A stretch of DNA of 64,000 bases from the NCBI GenBank assembly GCA_028285265.1, contig JANQPX010000032.1:310001-374000 (forward strand). The letters run 5' to 3'. This stretch comes from Geminicoccaceae bacterium. Lineage in GTDB: Bacteria; Pseudomonadota; Alphaproteobacteria; Geminicoccales; Geminicoccaceae. A program made the position numbers and the translations under genes. Below the pieces are notes generated by a model that did no database searches, was not told where the DNA came from, and saw only the letters and a program-made list of their open reading frames with translations. Positions 36,326 to 44,948 of this stretch are shown in pieces (positions within the stretch are counted from its first letter, which is position 1; every line of letters begins with the position of its first letter).

Positions 36326-37332
36326 CGGTCGAGGACACCGCAGCCCACCGCGAGCTGTCTTATGCCGAAGCCATTCGGGAAGCGATGGACCTCGCTCTGG
36401 CGCGTGATCCTGCCGTGGTCTTAATGGGCGAAGACATCGGCGTTTATGGCGGCGCGTTTCAGGTGACTGGCGACCTTTTCGAGAAATACGGACCAGAGCG
36501 CGTCATCGACACGCCGATCTCCGAGCTTGGCGGTGCCGGCATCTCGGTTGGCGCGGCCCTGACCGGCCTGCGCCCGGTCTTCGAATTCCAGTTTTCCGAC
36601 TTCGCTACCCTTGCCATGGAGCAGATCGTCAATCAGGCAGCGAAACTACATTATATGATCGGCGGAGCCGTCTCGGTGCCCGTGGTCATGCGCTTTCCTT
36701 CGGGCTCCGGTACAGGCGCCGCCGCCCAGCATTCCCAGAGCCTTGAAGCATGGTTTGGTCATGTCCCGGGGCTGAAGGTCGTCCAGCCGTCGACACCCGC
36801 GGATGCCAAGGGCCTTCTGCTCGCCGCTATCGACGATCCTGATCCGGTGATGGTCTTCGAACACAAGCTTCTCTACAAGATGAGAGGCGCCGTCCCCGAG
36901 GGACATTACAGAACGCCAATCGGCAAGGCAGCCGTGCGACGAAACGGCGACGACCTGACCATCGTGGCGACGTCAATCATGGTCCAAAAGGCGTTGACGG
37001 CAGCAGAAACCCTGGCTGAAGAAGGCATCAATGTTGACGTGATCGACCTGCGCTCGGTTAGGCCTATGGACCGAGAGACAGTGCTCGCTTCGGTTCGCAA
37101 AACTGGACGGCTTATGGTTGTTTACGAAGGGGTGAAGACTCTCGGTATTGGTGCTGAGGTCAGCGCCATGGTCGCGGAGAGCGACGCCTTTGATTTTCTC
37201 GACGCGCCGATTGTCAGGCTCGGCGGTGAGGACAGCCCTATTCCCTACAACCCTGAGCTTGAAAAAGCCGTGGTGCCACAGATCCCCGACATCGTCGAGG
37301 CAGCACGGGGCCTCGCCGAAGGACGCCTTTGA
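36322..37332 (+). CDS. Thiamine-dependent dehydrogenase E1 beta subunit, acetoin dehydrogenase type
   Basis: A 336-residue transketolase-like beta subunit. [18 protein letters not shown] and [20 protein letters not shown] carry the thiamine-contacting Glu and helix. [20 protein letters not shown] contains the conserved active-site His. The C-terminal transketolase domain starts near residue 205. ATGA overlap with E1alpha and TGATG overlap with E2 imply stoichiometric production. Confidence 0.9.
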   Translation: MTVEDTAAHRELSYAEAIREAMDLALARDPAVVLMGEDIGVYGGAFQVTGDLFEKYGPERVIDTPISELGGAGISVGAALTGLRPVFEFQFSDFATLAMEQIVNQAAKLHYMIGGAVSVPVVMRFPSGSGTGAAAQHSQSLEAWFGHVPGLKVVQPSTPADAKGLLLAAIDDPDPVMVFEHKLLYKMRGAVPEGHYRTPIGKAAVRRNGDDLTIVATSIMVQKALTAAETLAEEGINVDVIDLRSVRPMDRETVLASVRKTGRLMVVYEGVKTLGIGAEVSAMVAESDAFDFLDAPIVRLGGEDSPIPYNPELEKAVVPQIPDIVEAARGLAEGRL

Positions 37333-38594
37333 TGCCCATCGAGGTGATCATGCCCAAGGTGGACATGGACATGTCGAGCGGCAGGATCGTCGCCTGGCAT
37401 GTGGCGCCGGGTGACAAGGTAGAGAAGGGCGCCCCCCTTTTCGATATCGAGACTGACAAAGCAGCCATGGAGGTGGAAGCACCCGCGTCTGGCATCCTTC
37501 ACCATAGGATTGATCCCGGCGTCGATGTACCGATCGGACGCCCTGTTGCTTGGTTGTATGAGGAAGGTGAACCCGTCGACAAAAAGAACGAGCCTGACGT
37601 GTCGGAGCCATCCGGAGGTAGGTCGACGTCGGCCGCTCCATCGGCACCATCAGATCACAAGGTGTCGAACGACAATCCATCGGGGAAAGTCCGGGCGACG
37701 CCGCTCGCACGTAAGCTGGCAAGTCAGTCCGGGGTCGACCTCAGCGTGACCGACGGCACGGGCGCAAGGGGTCGGATCCAGGCGGCCGATGTGCGCTTGG
37801 CGCTCAAGACTCGGCATGAGCTGGATCCACAAGCCCTTCACGAACCCGGCACGCTTTCGATCACGCACGCTGCCGGAAAGACCGGAACGCCCATCGTTGT
37901 TATCCATGGCTTCGCTAGCGATAGTGCATCATGGGCACCGCTTGAAAAGGAGTTGGGTGATAGGCCAATCATACGCATCGATCTTCCGTGCCATGGTCGA
38001 TCCCCAAAACGCCCCATCGCAAGCTTCGCAGCGCTCATGAGAGATACCCGAGCGGCGTTCGATAGCATTGCTTTGGAACAAGCGCATCTCATCGGTCACA
38101 GCCTGGGCGGCGCACTCGCTCTGGCATTAGCCGACACACGAGAGCGATGGATTCGAAGCCTCACACTCATCGCCCCTGCAGGGCTCGGCCCTGACATCAA
38201 CTGGGCACCGCTCGCGGGCATCTGTCGGGCAAGACAGGCTGAAAGTCTTGCACCTTGGTTAAGAATCCTGGTCGCTGACGAAACGATGATCAGTGACAAC
38301 TATGCGCATGCTGCCATGGCCCAACGCCAGGACCCCGCGCTTCGGACGGCACAAATGGCGCTGTTGGAGACGCTATTTCCCGACGGCGTTCAGGCCTTCG
38401 ATCTCAGAGCTGCGCTTCGTCGGATCGATGTCCCGACCCAGATCATTTGGGGTAAGCGGGACGCCATCATCCCCTGGCGGCATGCGTTTCGAGCGCCGGG
38501 GGAGGTCGCGTTACACCTTTACGAAGACGTCGGCCATCTACCGCAGATCGAGGCGCCGCAAGAAGTTGGAAAGATTCTGCGACGCCTCTTATGA
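37332..38594 (+). CDS. E2 subunit: lipoyl domain, E3-binding domain and alpha/beta hydrolase domain (AcoC type)
   Basis: A 420-residue three-part protein. The lipoyl domain (1-78) has the modified Lys43 in ETDKAAMEV. A Pro/Ser/Ala linker leads to a peripheral subunit-binding domain (about 120-158, ATPLARKLASQSGVDL). From about 180 an alpha/beta hydrolase fold has IGHSLGG and a final His in EDVGHLPQIE. This hydrolase-type E2, without the usual catalytic CAT domain, is diagnostic of acetoin dehydrogenase E2, which transfers acetyl to CoA. No E3 gene is in the window, so a housekeeping E3 must serve. Confidence 0.88.
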   Translation: MPIEVIMPKVDMDMSSGRIVAWHVAPGDKVEKGAPLFDIETDKAAMEVEAPASGILHHRIDPGVDVPIGRPVAWLYEEGEPVDKKNEPDVSEPSGGRSTSAAPSAPSDHKVSNDNPSGKVRATPLARKLASQSGVDLSVTDGTGARGRIQAADVRLALKTRHELDPQALHEPGTLSITHAAGKTGTPIVVIHGFASDSASWAPLEKELGDRPIIRIDLPCHGRSPKRPIASFAALMRDTRAAFDSIALEQAHLIGHSLGGALALALADTRERWIRSLTLIAPAGLGPDINWAPLAGICRARQAESLAPWLRILVADETMISDNYAHAAMAQRQDPALRTAQMALLETLFPDGVQAFDLRAALRRIDVPTQIIWGKRDAIIPWRHAFRAPGEVALHLYEDVGHLPQIEAPQEVGKILRRLL

Positions 38595-39625
38595 TAACAG
38601 GTTCGACGCTTGATGGAGCTGGAATGCGTGCCATGCTGGATGCTTCGATAAACGGATCGGACGCTGCCCAAAGTCGTTCGACACGAGATCCCCATCATCA
38701 GCTTCGGATACGCGCAGCCTGGCTTTATTATGTCGAGGGGCTCACCCAGTCGGATGTTGCCAAAAAGCTGGGCGTTAACCGGATCATGATCACTCGCCTT
38801 TTGTCCGAAGCGCGTGCTCGAGGCGAGGTGATCATTCGTATCAAATCTGACATCGCCCCGTTGCTCGAACTTCAGCGAACGCTCGAGGAAACGTTTGGCC
38901 TAGAACAGGCCATCGTCGCTCCATTCTCGGCTGAAAATAGTGATCCCACACGAGCGATCGCGTCGGCAGCGGGCGCCTATATCTCCGAATTGATGAGTCA
39001 CAATCTTACGGTCGGCGTCGGTTGGGGCAGAACCCTGCATAGCACGCTTCCTTTCGTAGAAGGCCGTGCCCTCGACGGCGTTCGGGTGATCTCTCTTCTC
39101 GGCGGCATCGCTCAGGCGCGGCGCTTCAATCCAGCCGAATTCGCTTGGCAGTTCGCCGAACTGTTTAATGCCGAAGGCTTCCTGATTCCTGCACCAGCGA
39201 TCGTCGACTCGCCTCAGACCAAGCATGCCCTTCTCGAACATTGCGGACTCGAGCAAATCCTTAGCATGGCGGAGAACTGTGATATCGCGCTGCTGTCCTG
39301 TGGAGGCATTTCGTCATTGACCACCTCGTACCGAGTCGGTCACGTATCAGAAGCGGAACGACAATCGATGACCAAAGCGGGTGTCGTCGGTGACGTTCTT
39401 TACAACTTTCTCGACGAGCAAGGCCAACTGGTTGACCATCCCGTCAATGCTCGGTCCATAGCCATGCCGATCGACAGACTAAAACGCATTCCGAACAAAG
39501 TTCTGCTCTCCGGCGGCGCGGAAAAGACCGCGATCATGCTCGCAGCCCTTCGATCCCTACAGCCAAGAACGTTGATTACCGATGAAGTCACGGCCAAACG
39601 ACTTCTCGCAAGTGGGGCCGGCTGA
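38591..39625 (+). CDS. SorC-family sugar-binding transcriptional regulator
   Basis: A 344-residue regulator. An N-terminal helix-turn-helix (LTQSDVAKKLGVNRIMITRL, about residues 52-71) is followed by a sugar-phosphate-binding domain related to SorC and DeoR of Bacillus (GVGWGRTLHSTLP and SLLGGIAQ segments). ATGA overlap with the E2 gene places it last in the catabolic operon, so it is probably autoregulated together with the operon. Candidate operators lie in 33796-33927. Members usually sense a phosphorylated sugar intermediate. Confidence 0.87.
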   Translation: MITGSTLDGAGMRAMLDASINGSDAAQSRSTRDPHHQLRIRAAWLYYVEGLTQSDVAKKLGVNRIMITRLLSEARARGEVIIRIKSDIAPLLELQRTLEETFGLEQAIVAPFSAENSDPTRAIASAAGAYISELMSHNLTVGVGWGRTLHSTLPFVEGRALDGVRVISLLGGIAQARRFNPAEFAWQFAELFNAEGFLIPAPAIVDSPQTKHALLEHCGLEQILSMAENCDIALLSCGGISSLTTSYRVGHVSEAERQSMTKAGVVGDVLYNFLDEQGQLVDHPVNARSIAMPIDRLKRIPNKVLLSGGAEKTAIMLAALRSLQPRTLITDEVTAKRLLASGAG

Positions 39626-39732
39626 GCTCGGCGCACTCCATGACCTCATGGGAATGAGCGCACGGCCTGCGCGCCATCCGGTTCGTCGTCGAATTGATCA
39701 AGGCTGCCTGCTCGACCACCTTCGACAAACCA

Positions 39733-41289
39733 TCATAGTTGCGCCTCGATCAGGAACGGCCCTGGCGTAGCGAGCCCTTCGCCCAGCGCTCGGCAGAACG
39801 CTGCCGCGTCATCTGTAGCGATTGCCCCGATCCCCATGCCTTTTGCAAGAGCGACCCAATCAAGCGGCGGATCGTCCAGGGACATCATGCGCCGGCCAGT
39901 CGGCCCAGGATCAGCAACCCCAACTTTCGCCATCTCACCTTGGAGGATCGCGTATGCTCGGTTCGATAGGATGACAGTGGTCACGTCGAGACCTTCGCGT
40001 GCTTGCGTCCAGAGCGCCTGAACTGTGTACATCGCGCTGCCATCGGCCTGCAACGACAAGATCTTTCGATCGGGACAGGCAACCCCAGCCCCAACTGCCA
40101 ATGGCAGCCCCGTGCCAATGGCGCCGCCAATAATCTGCAGCCATGTGTGCGGAGCTGACGCCTTGGTAAAGGGAAAGAAATGACGGCCGGTACTAATGGA
40201 CTCGTCAACCACGATGGCGTTTTCCGGGAGATGGTGAGCGACGGCTATCGCAATCTTATCGCTTGCAAGGGAGCCAGTTGGTGCTGCCGGGCGCTCGAGA
40301 GCTTCGTGCTTTGGCAGCACCTGGTCGCTGCCCACCCGTTCTGCCAGCCGCTCTAGCGCCTCCGGTAGATCCTCGTCGGCCGAAGCCAGCTCCAGACAGG
40401 TCGTCCCCTCGGTGGCGAGCCGACTTGGTTGATCAGGATAGGCAAAAAAGGCGACCGGTTCAGCCGCGCCGACGAGAATAATATGGTGATAGGGTTCAAG
40501 TGCGGCACGAGCTTGCTCGACGGGATACGGCAATCGGCCGATGGCAACGCGCCCCGCGCCACGTTCAATCCGCGCATTACTTATCGGCGTCATAAGATCT
40601 GCACCAGTCGCTTGCGCGATCCGGCTTGCCGCGTTCAGCCCACGGTCGCTCAACGCTTTGTCGGTCATGTAAAGAAGGCTCTTTGCCGGTCCTTTCAGGA
40701 CCGTCGCCGCCTCGGCGATCCGTTCATCAGGGACATTGGCTGGAGCGGGCCAGTTAGGCCTGATGTCGACCGCGTCTGGGCTCGCCGTCCAGGCGATATC
40801 AGCAGGAAGGATTAGGCTTGCCACACGCCCAGGCGGCGTACGCGCTGCGAGAACCACATCGGCGGTGTCACTGGCCAGCGATGACGGGCTCGACGTTGAG
40901 CGCACCCAATCAGAAAAGGTGCTGGCCACAGCTTCAACATCTGAGGTTAAGGGTGAGTCGTACTGCCTGTGGTACGTCGCATGGTCGCCAACAATATTGA
41001 CCACGGGAGAACGCGCGCGTCTCGCGTTGTGGAGGTTAGCAAGGCCGTTTGCGAGGCCCGGACCAAGATGCGTAAGGGTCGCAGCTGGTTTGCCCATCAT
41101 GCGCGCGTAGCCGTCAGCAGCCCCTGTTGCGACACCCTCGAACAAACAGAGGACGGAGCGCAAACCGTCAATCTGGTCGAGAGCGGCGAGGAAGTGCATT
41201 TCCGATGTTCCGGGATTGCCAAAACAAACCTCGATGTCCGAAGCCATCAAGCTTCGCACCAGAAGCTCAGCACCGTTCATAATCGCCAT
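39733..41289 (-). CDS. Thiamine diphosphate enzyme, acetolactate synthase large subunit-like
   Basis: A 518-residue enzyme of the acetolactate synthase, benzoylformate decarboxylase and oxalyl-CoA decarboxylase superfamily. The catalytic Glu lies in VLCLFEGVATGAADGYARM. The C-terminal cofactor motif reads LQADGSAMYT, so the usual GDG is ADG, with Asn in ILSNRAYAIL. It lacks the length and regulatory partner of IlvB, so valine/isoleucine synthesis is unlikely to be its role. A 2-oxoacid decarboxylase or carboligase activity is plausible. CGGAG precedes the ATG. Confidence 0.8.
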   Translation of the reverse strand: MAIMNGAELLVRSLMASDIEVCFGNPGTSEMHFLAALDQIDGLRSVLCLFEGVATGAADGYARMMGKPAATLTHLGPGLANGLANLHNARRARSPVVNIVGDHATYHRQYDSPLTSDVEAVASTFSDWVRSTSSPSSLASDTADVVLAARTPPGRVASLILPADIAWTASPDAVDIRPNWPAPANVPDERIAEAATVLKGPAKSLLYMTDKALSDRGLNAASRIAQATGADLMTPISNARIERGAGRVAIGRLPYPVEQARAALEPYHHIILVGAAEPVAFFAYPDQPSRLATEGTTCLELASADEDLPEALERLAERVGSDQVLPKHEALERPAAPTGSLASDKIAIAVAHHLPENAIVVDESISTGRHFFPFTKASAPHTWLQIIGGAIGTGLPLAVGAGVACPDRKILSLQADGSAMYTVQALWTQAREGLDVTTVILSNRAYAILQGEMAKVGVADPGPTGRRMMSLDDPPLDWVALAKGMGIGAIATDDAAAFCRALGEGLATPGPFLIEAQL

Positions 41290-41492
41290 GTCTCCGCTTC
41301 TCGTTGTTCTCGTCTTTAAGCAAACCCGCGTCAGCGTGGAAGTCTAGGAAGAAGCTGGGTCGGCGAATAGTCTCACGGCCCCGATTTTCATCTGATGTTT
41401 TTTTGACGCGGTCATCGATCGATGTCTTTCGACGGACGCCTTGAACGCCTATGTCTTATGGCGAGTATGATACGGCACGACGGGAGAGCGGC

Positions 41493-41939
41493 ATGGCGAT
41501 GGAATATTTGCATACGATGGTCCGGGTCACCGATATCGATGAGTCCCTCGACTTTTACTGCAACAAGCTGGGCTTGGTGCAGACCCGTCGAATCGACAAT
41601 GACACCTACAAGGCCTCCTTGATCTTTCTTGCAGCACCCGGCGATACCGATCTCGCAGCCGAGCGAAATGCACCGCTGCTCGAGCTCACCTATAACTGGG
41701 AGCCTGAGGAATATTCAGGCGGCCGCAATTTTGGTCATCTCGCGTTCCGCGTCGATGACATCTACAAAACCTGCCAACGCCTCATGGACGGCGGTGTCAC
41801 GATCAACCGCCCACCGCGCGACGGTCGTATGGCGTTCGTTCGCTCGCCGGATGGTATCTCGGTCGAGCTATTGCAACGCGGCGAGGCCTTGCCAGCGGCC
41901 GAACCCTGGGCGTCCATGGAAAACAGCGGCAGTTGGTAA
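41493..41939 (+). CDS. Lactoylglutathione lyase-like VOC family protein (glyoxalase I fold)
   Basis: About 148 residues. All four glyoxalase I metal positions are present: His in LHTMVRVTD, Glu in LLELTYNW, His in FGHLAFRV and Glu in SVELLQRG. NWEPEEYSGGRNFGHLA is also typical, so a true glyoxalase I detoxifying methylglyoxal-glutathione adducts is likely. GGGAGAG five bases before the ATG at 41493 supports this start over 41451. Confidence 0.82.
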   Translation: MAMEYLHTMVRVTDIDESLDFYCNKLGLVQTRRIDNDTYKASLIFLAAPGDTDLAAERNAPLLELTYNWEPEEYSGGRNFGHLAFRVDDIYKTCQRLMDGGVTINRPPRDGRMAFVRSPDGISVELLQRGEALPAAEPWASMENSGSW

Positions 41940-42301
41940 CTACGATTGCGGATGAGCGATGCCAGCGGGGGCCGAATGCCGCTCGACCCCGCGCGTCGCG
42001 ATCGGGTTGATCAAGAGGCAAAAGAATAGATCCTCATCGCTATTTCCATGCGCAAGGAAACTCAAAACAACTAAAAAGCGCTTTCATCGCAATTAAAATC
42101 TACCTCTAAGTATAAACTTGACTGAATTTGCCTCTCGATGTCGATGTTGATTGACGAATGAGTCGAATCGGCAAATATTCGCGGTTGAACATCGATTGGA
42201 ATTATCCATTAACATGCGCCAAACAGGGAGCATGCCTTCTCGTGTTGGAGAGGGCGGATAAGCGATCGATGATCGCGTCTGAGTTTGCGGAGTTGAGTTG
42301 G
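41940..42301. other. AT-rich intergenic stretch
   Basis: About 360 bases with no gene that I can support. Bases 42040-42120 are clearly AT-rich, and a promoter-like pair lies at 42151-42179 (listed separately). Confidence 0.5.
42151..42179 (+). promoter_or_regulatory. Candidate sigma-70-type promoter for the Calx-beta gene
   Basis: TTGACG (42151-42156) and AATATT (42174-42179) are separated by exactly 17 bases. This sits about 120 bases upstream of the preferred start codon. By eye only. Confidence 0.4.
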
Positions 42302-43561
42302 ATGATTGCTCGGGGTCAGTTTGGTGCGGGGGTTGGCCTGGCCGCATGCGTGCTCGTCTTGGGAACCAAGGTTCCATCTGCGTTGGCAGACAGTTTCTAT
42401 TTGAGTACGGGAGAAGTGATCGAAGGCACAGTCGTCGCCGGGACTATCAACACACTGACATTGGCGACAAGTGGAAGCGTCCAGCTTACCAGCATCGGTC
42501 TTATCGAACGTGTGGAGCTCACGTTGGCTGATGGTAGCAAAGTCGAAGGTGAGTTGCTGGGCTGGAAAGGCGGAGTCTTCGAACTTCGCTCCGCTGGCAA
42601 CATCGTCCGGATTGCCGATGGCAAGCTGATCGATCAAGCCGTCACCGTCGCTAAAGCTCCTGTTGATGAACCGGTCGATCAGCCTGTTCAGCAGGTGATG
42701 ACGATGCAGAGTGTGCCCAGCTTCATCATGGTCAATGGGGAAACACTCTCTGGCGAAATTCTCCATGCCACTGGGTCGATTCTGACGCTCAAATTGTTAG
42801 GAGGTTTCGCCTCACCCATCTCAAGAGCCCAGGTCCAATCCGTCAGTTTTGAAATCGAAGACGGAACACGGATCTCCGGTGACTTTCTGGGTTGGCAAGA
42901 TGGCGTCTATCGCCTGCTGCTCAATGATCGCGAAGTTTTGGCAAGCCGATCGAATAGTGCAGTGAACGCACGGCCCAAAGCTGATCCTGTCGAGATCACC
43001 ACAGTTGCTGAGCCGGTCGAGGGCGAGCTTGAGACCCCCATTGCCACGGAGATCGAGCAGGCAGACGCTGCGATCTTGCCGCCTGTCGATGTTGAAGCGA
43101 CCAGTGAAGCTGAGGGATTTGCCCTTGAGTCAGATGTTGGCGCAGGCGGCCCCGCACCTGACCCCGCAACCGTCGCCGAGTTGAACATCGAGGAGACATC
43201 TGAGCTCGTTGAACCGTCATCCCTAGGCGACCAGCATCTGATTGAAACCTTGGTCGATCCGGTGGATGAGGGCAGCGAAGTCGTCATCTTCCGATTCGAG
43301 CTGGACAAGCCGGCCTCGAGACCTCTGGTGGTGCTCTACGCAGCGACCGAAGCGACTGCTAAGGCCGGTGAGGATTTCGAGGCCAAAAGCGGGGTCATCA
43401 CCTTCTCTTCCGGTAGTACCTATGCCGAAGTTGAGGTGCCGATCATCGATGATGATCAAGGTGAAGAGAGTGAAAGGTTCAATCTTTTCCTATCAGGTGA
43501 TCCCAAATCCATCGCGTTTAGCCAACGCCAGGTCGCCGTTACCATCAACGACAACGACTAA
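42302..43561 (+). CDS. Secreted protein with tandem beta repeat and C-terminal Calx-beta domain
   Basis: About 419 residues with a signal peptide ending at PSALA. Two copies of an unusual beta module follow. The first starts FYLSTGEVIEGTV and ends in ELLGWKGGVFELRS. The second starts FIMVNGETLSGEIL and ends in DFLGWQDGVYRLLL. An acidic, Pro/Glu-rich linker leads to a Calx-beta domain (EGSEVVIFRFELDKPASRPL to VTINDND), which generally binds calcium. It is probably periplasmic or surface exposed. An upstream ATG at 42269 is possible but gives a poorer signal peptide. It converges on metZ. Confidence 0.7.
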   Translation: MIARGQFGAGVGLAACVLVLGTKVPSALADSFYLSTGEVIEGTVVAGTINTLTLATSGSVQLTSIGLIERVELTLADGSKVEGELLGWKGGVFELRSAGNIVRIADGKLIDQAVTVAKAPVDEPVDQPVQQVMTMQSVPSFIMVNGETLSGEILHATGSILTLKLLGGFASPISRAQVQSVSFEIEDGTRISGDFLGWQDGVYRLLLNDREVLASRSNSAVNARPKADPVEITTVAEPVEGELETPIATEIEQADAAILPPVDVEATSEAEGFALESDVGAGGPAPDPATVAELNIEETSELVEPSSLGDQHLIETLVDPVDEGSEVVIFRFELDKPASRPLVVLYAATEATAKAGEDFEAKSGVITFSSGSTYAEVEVPIIDDDQGEESERFNLFLSGDPKSIAFSQRQVAVTINDND

Positions 43562-43571
43562 CGAGACGTAG

Positions 43572-43589
43572 CGTGGCCTAAGGGCCACG
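43572..43589. terminator. Possible bidirectional hairpin between convergent genes
   Basis: A perfect seven-base-pair stem (CGTGGCC / GGCCACG, loop TAAG) lies in the short gap between the convergent Calx-beta gene and metZ. No T run follows on either strand, so termination activity is uncertain. Confidence 0.35.
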
Positions 43590-43596
43590 ACGACTG

Positions 43597-44811
43597 TCAG
43601 ATTCTCAGGGCTTGATCTAGGTCCTGCATCAAATCTTCTACGTCTTCGAGACCGACGGAAAGCCTAACCAGATCGTCGGTAATTCCGAGTGTTTCGCGTT
43701 CGTCCATCCGTAAGCGCTGATGGGTCGTTGTGGTTGGGTGGGTGATCAAGGACTTTGCATCGCCAAGATTGTTCGAGATCGCGACAAGTCGAAGCGCATT
43801 CATGATCTTGAACGCACGTTCTTGTCCGCCCCCGACGCGAAAGGCCAGGAGGCTGCCATAACCTGCCATTTGACGCACAGCAAGAGCGTGTTGTGGGTGG
43901 CTTTCAAGACCGGGATAGATCACCTGTTCCACCTGATCATGACGATCGAGAAAACGTGCGAGCTCTAAGGCCGTTCTGCTTTGCGTCCGCACCCGGAGTT
44001 CAAGTGTCTCCAGGCCCTTCAGCATCACCCAGGCGTTGAAGGGGCTAAGCGCTGGCCCCGTATGCTTCAAAAAGGGCTGCAGGATCTGCTTTCGATATGC
44101 CGACGTCGTGATAATCGCGCCACCAAGACACCGGCCCTGCCCATCAATATGTTTGGTTGCGGAGTAAACCACGATGTCGGCGCCAAGTTCTAGCGGCCGC
44201 TGCAGGATCGGCGTTGCGAAGACATTGTCGACGATCACCTTAGCCCCAGCCGCATGAGCGAGGGCGCAGACCGCTTCGATATCGATCAACTCTAAGGTCG
44301 GATTCCCTGGCGTTTCGAGAAAAACCATCGAGGTTTCTCGGGACAAGGCGGTCTTCCACGCCGCCAAATCTCGCCCGTCCACCAGCACCACATCAATGCC
44401 GAAACGCGGCAGGATGTCAGTTAGGATGTAATTGCAGGAGCCGAAGAGGCATCGAGCGGCGACCACTCGATCGCCCGCTCTCAAGCCGCTCATTAACGAT
44501 GCATTGACCGCAGCCATACCCGTTGCTGTCGCTGCCGCCTCTTCCGCTCCTTCAAGCAGCGCCAGTCGTTCCTCGAACATGCGCACCGTTGGGTTGCCAA
44601 GCCTTGAATAGGTATAGCCATCCTGGCGATCAGAAAACCGATCGGCAGCATCCTCTGCCTGCTCGTAGCGAAAACCGGATGTCAAAAACAGAGCTTCGGC
44701 ATTCTCGCCGAACTGCGAGCGATTGCAGCCACCATGGATGGCAAGTGTCCGGCTATGCCAGCGATCGCTGTTTGCCTCAGTTCGTGTCTCGTCCACGGGC
44801 GTCCATCCCAT
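43597..44811 (-). CDS. metZ: O-succinylhomoserine sulfhydrylase
   Basis: A 404-residue Cys/Met-metabolism PLP enzyme that makes homocysteine from O-succinylhomoserine and sulfide. The N-terminal RTLAIHGGCNRSQFGENAEA, YTYSRLGNPT and the PLP lysine in SATKHIDGQGRCLGG fit MetZ. The ATG at 44811 lies directly after the T run of a terminator hairpin that follows a SAM-II aptamer. The hairpin also contains the GGGG likely used for ribosome binding. The longer frame to 44910 would translate the riboswitch and is rejected. Expression should fall when S-adenosylmethionine is high. Confidence 0.88.
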   Translation of the reverse strand: MGWTPVDETRTEANSDRWHSRTLAIHGGCNRSQFGENAEALFLTSGFRYEQAEDAADRFSDRQDGYTYSRLGNPTVRMFEERLALLEGAEEAAATATGMAAVNASLMSGLRAGDRVVAARCLFGSCNYILTDILPRFGIDVVLVDGRDLAAWKTALSRETSMVFLETPGNPTLELIDIEAVCALAHAAGAKVIVDNVFATPILQRPLELGADIVVYSATKHIDGQGRCLGGAIITTSAYRKQILQPFLKHTGPALSPFNAWVMLKGLETLELRVRTQSRTALELARFLDRHDQVEQVIYPGLESHPQHALAVRQMAGYGSLLAFRVGGGQERAFKIMNALRLVAISNNLGDAKSLITHPTTTTHQRLRMDERETLGITDDLVRLSVGLEDVEDLMQDLDQALRI

Positions 44812-44838
44812 AAAAAAACCCCGGCCTTCGGCCAGGGT
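44812..44838 (-). terminator. Riboswitch-linked intrinsic terminator / RBS sequestrator
   Basis: On the minus strand CCCTGGCC and GGCCGGGG form an eight-base-pair stem with a GAA loop, followed by seven T. The metZ ATG comes immediately after the T run. Thus the hairpin can stop transcription and also hide the purine-rich ribosome-binding site. Confidence 0.8.
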
Positions 44839-44854
44839 CTTCGACAGACGTCCC

Positions 44855-44912
44855 GGCCTTTTAGCAGTTTCTTTAATGTGGTCTGCAAGCCGGCCGGCCC
44901 AAATCACCACAG
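44855..44912 (-). promoter_or_regulatory. SAM-II riboswitch aptamer
   Basis: Minus-strand leader with the SAM-II pattern. P1 is formed by TGTGGT (plus 44906-44911) and ACCACA (plus 44877-44882). The hallmark GATTTG follows the first arm, TTGCAG precedes the second, and the AAAG-rich segment leads to GCTAAAAGG (plus 44857-44865), the pseudoknot-closing end. It lies upstream of metZ, the classic alphaproteobacterial target of this riboswitch. Confidence 0.88.
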
Positions 44913-44918
44913 CGTCGG

Positions 44919-44948
44919 ACGTTAGGCCGAGATAACGGCCAGCGTCAA
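44919..44948 (-). promoter_or_regulatory. Candidate metZ promoter overlapping the pyrD stop codon
   Basis: TTGACG (plus 44943-44948) includes the pyrD stop TGA, and TAACGT (plus 44919-44924) lies 18 bases further downstream. A transcript from here would start just before the SAM-II aptamer. The -10 match is weak. Confidence 0.35.

Noticed and set aside
43572..43589. Hairpin as a strong rho-independent terminator
   Set aside because: The stem is perfect but neither strand has a T run, so it is listed only as a possible terminator.
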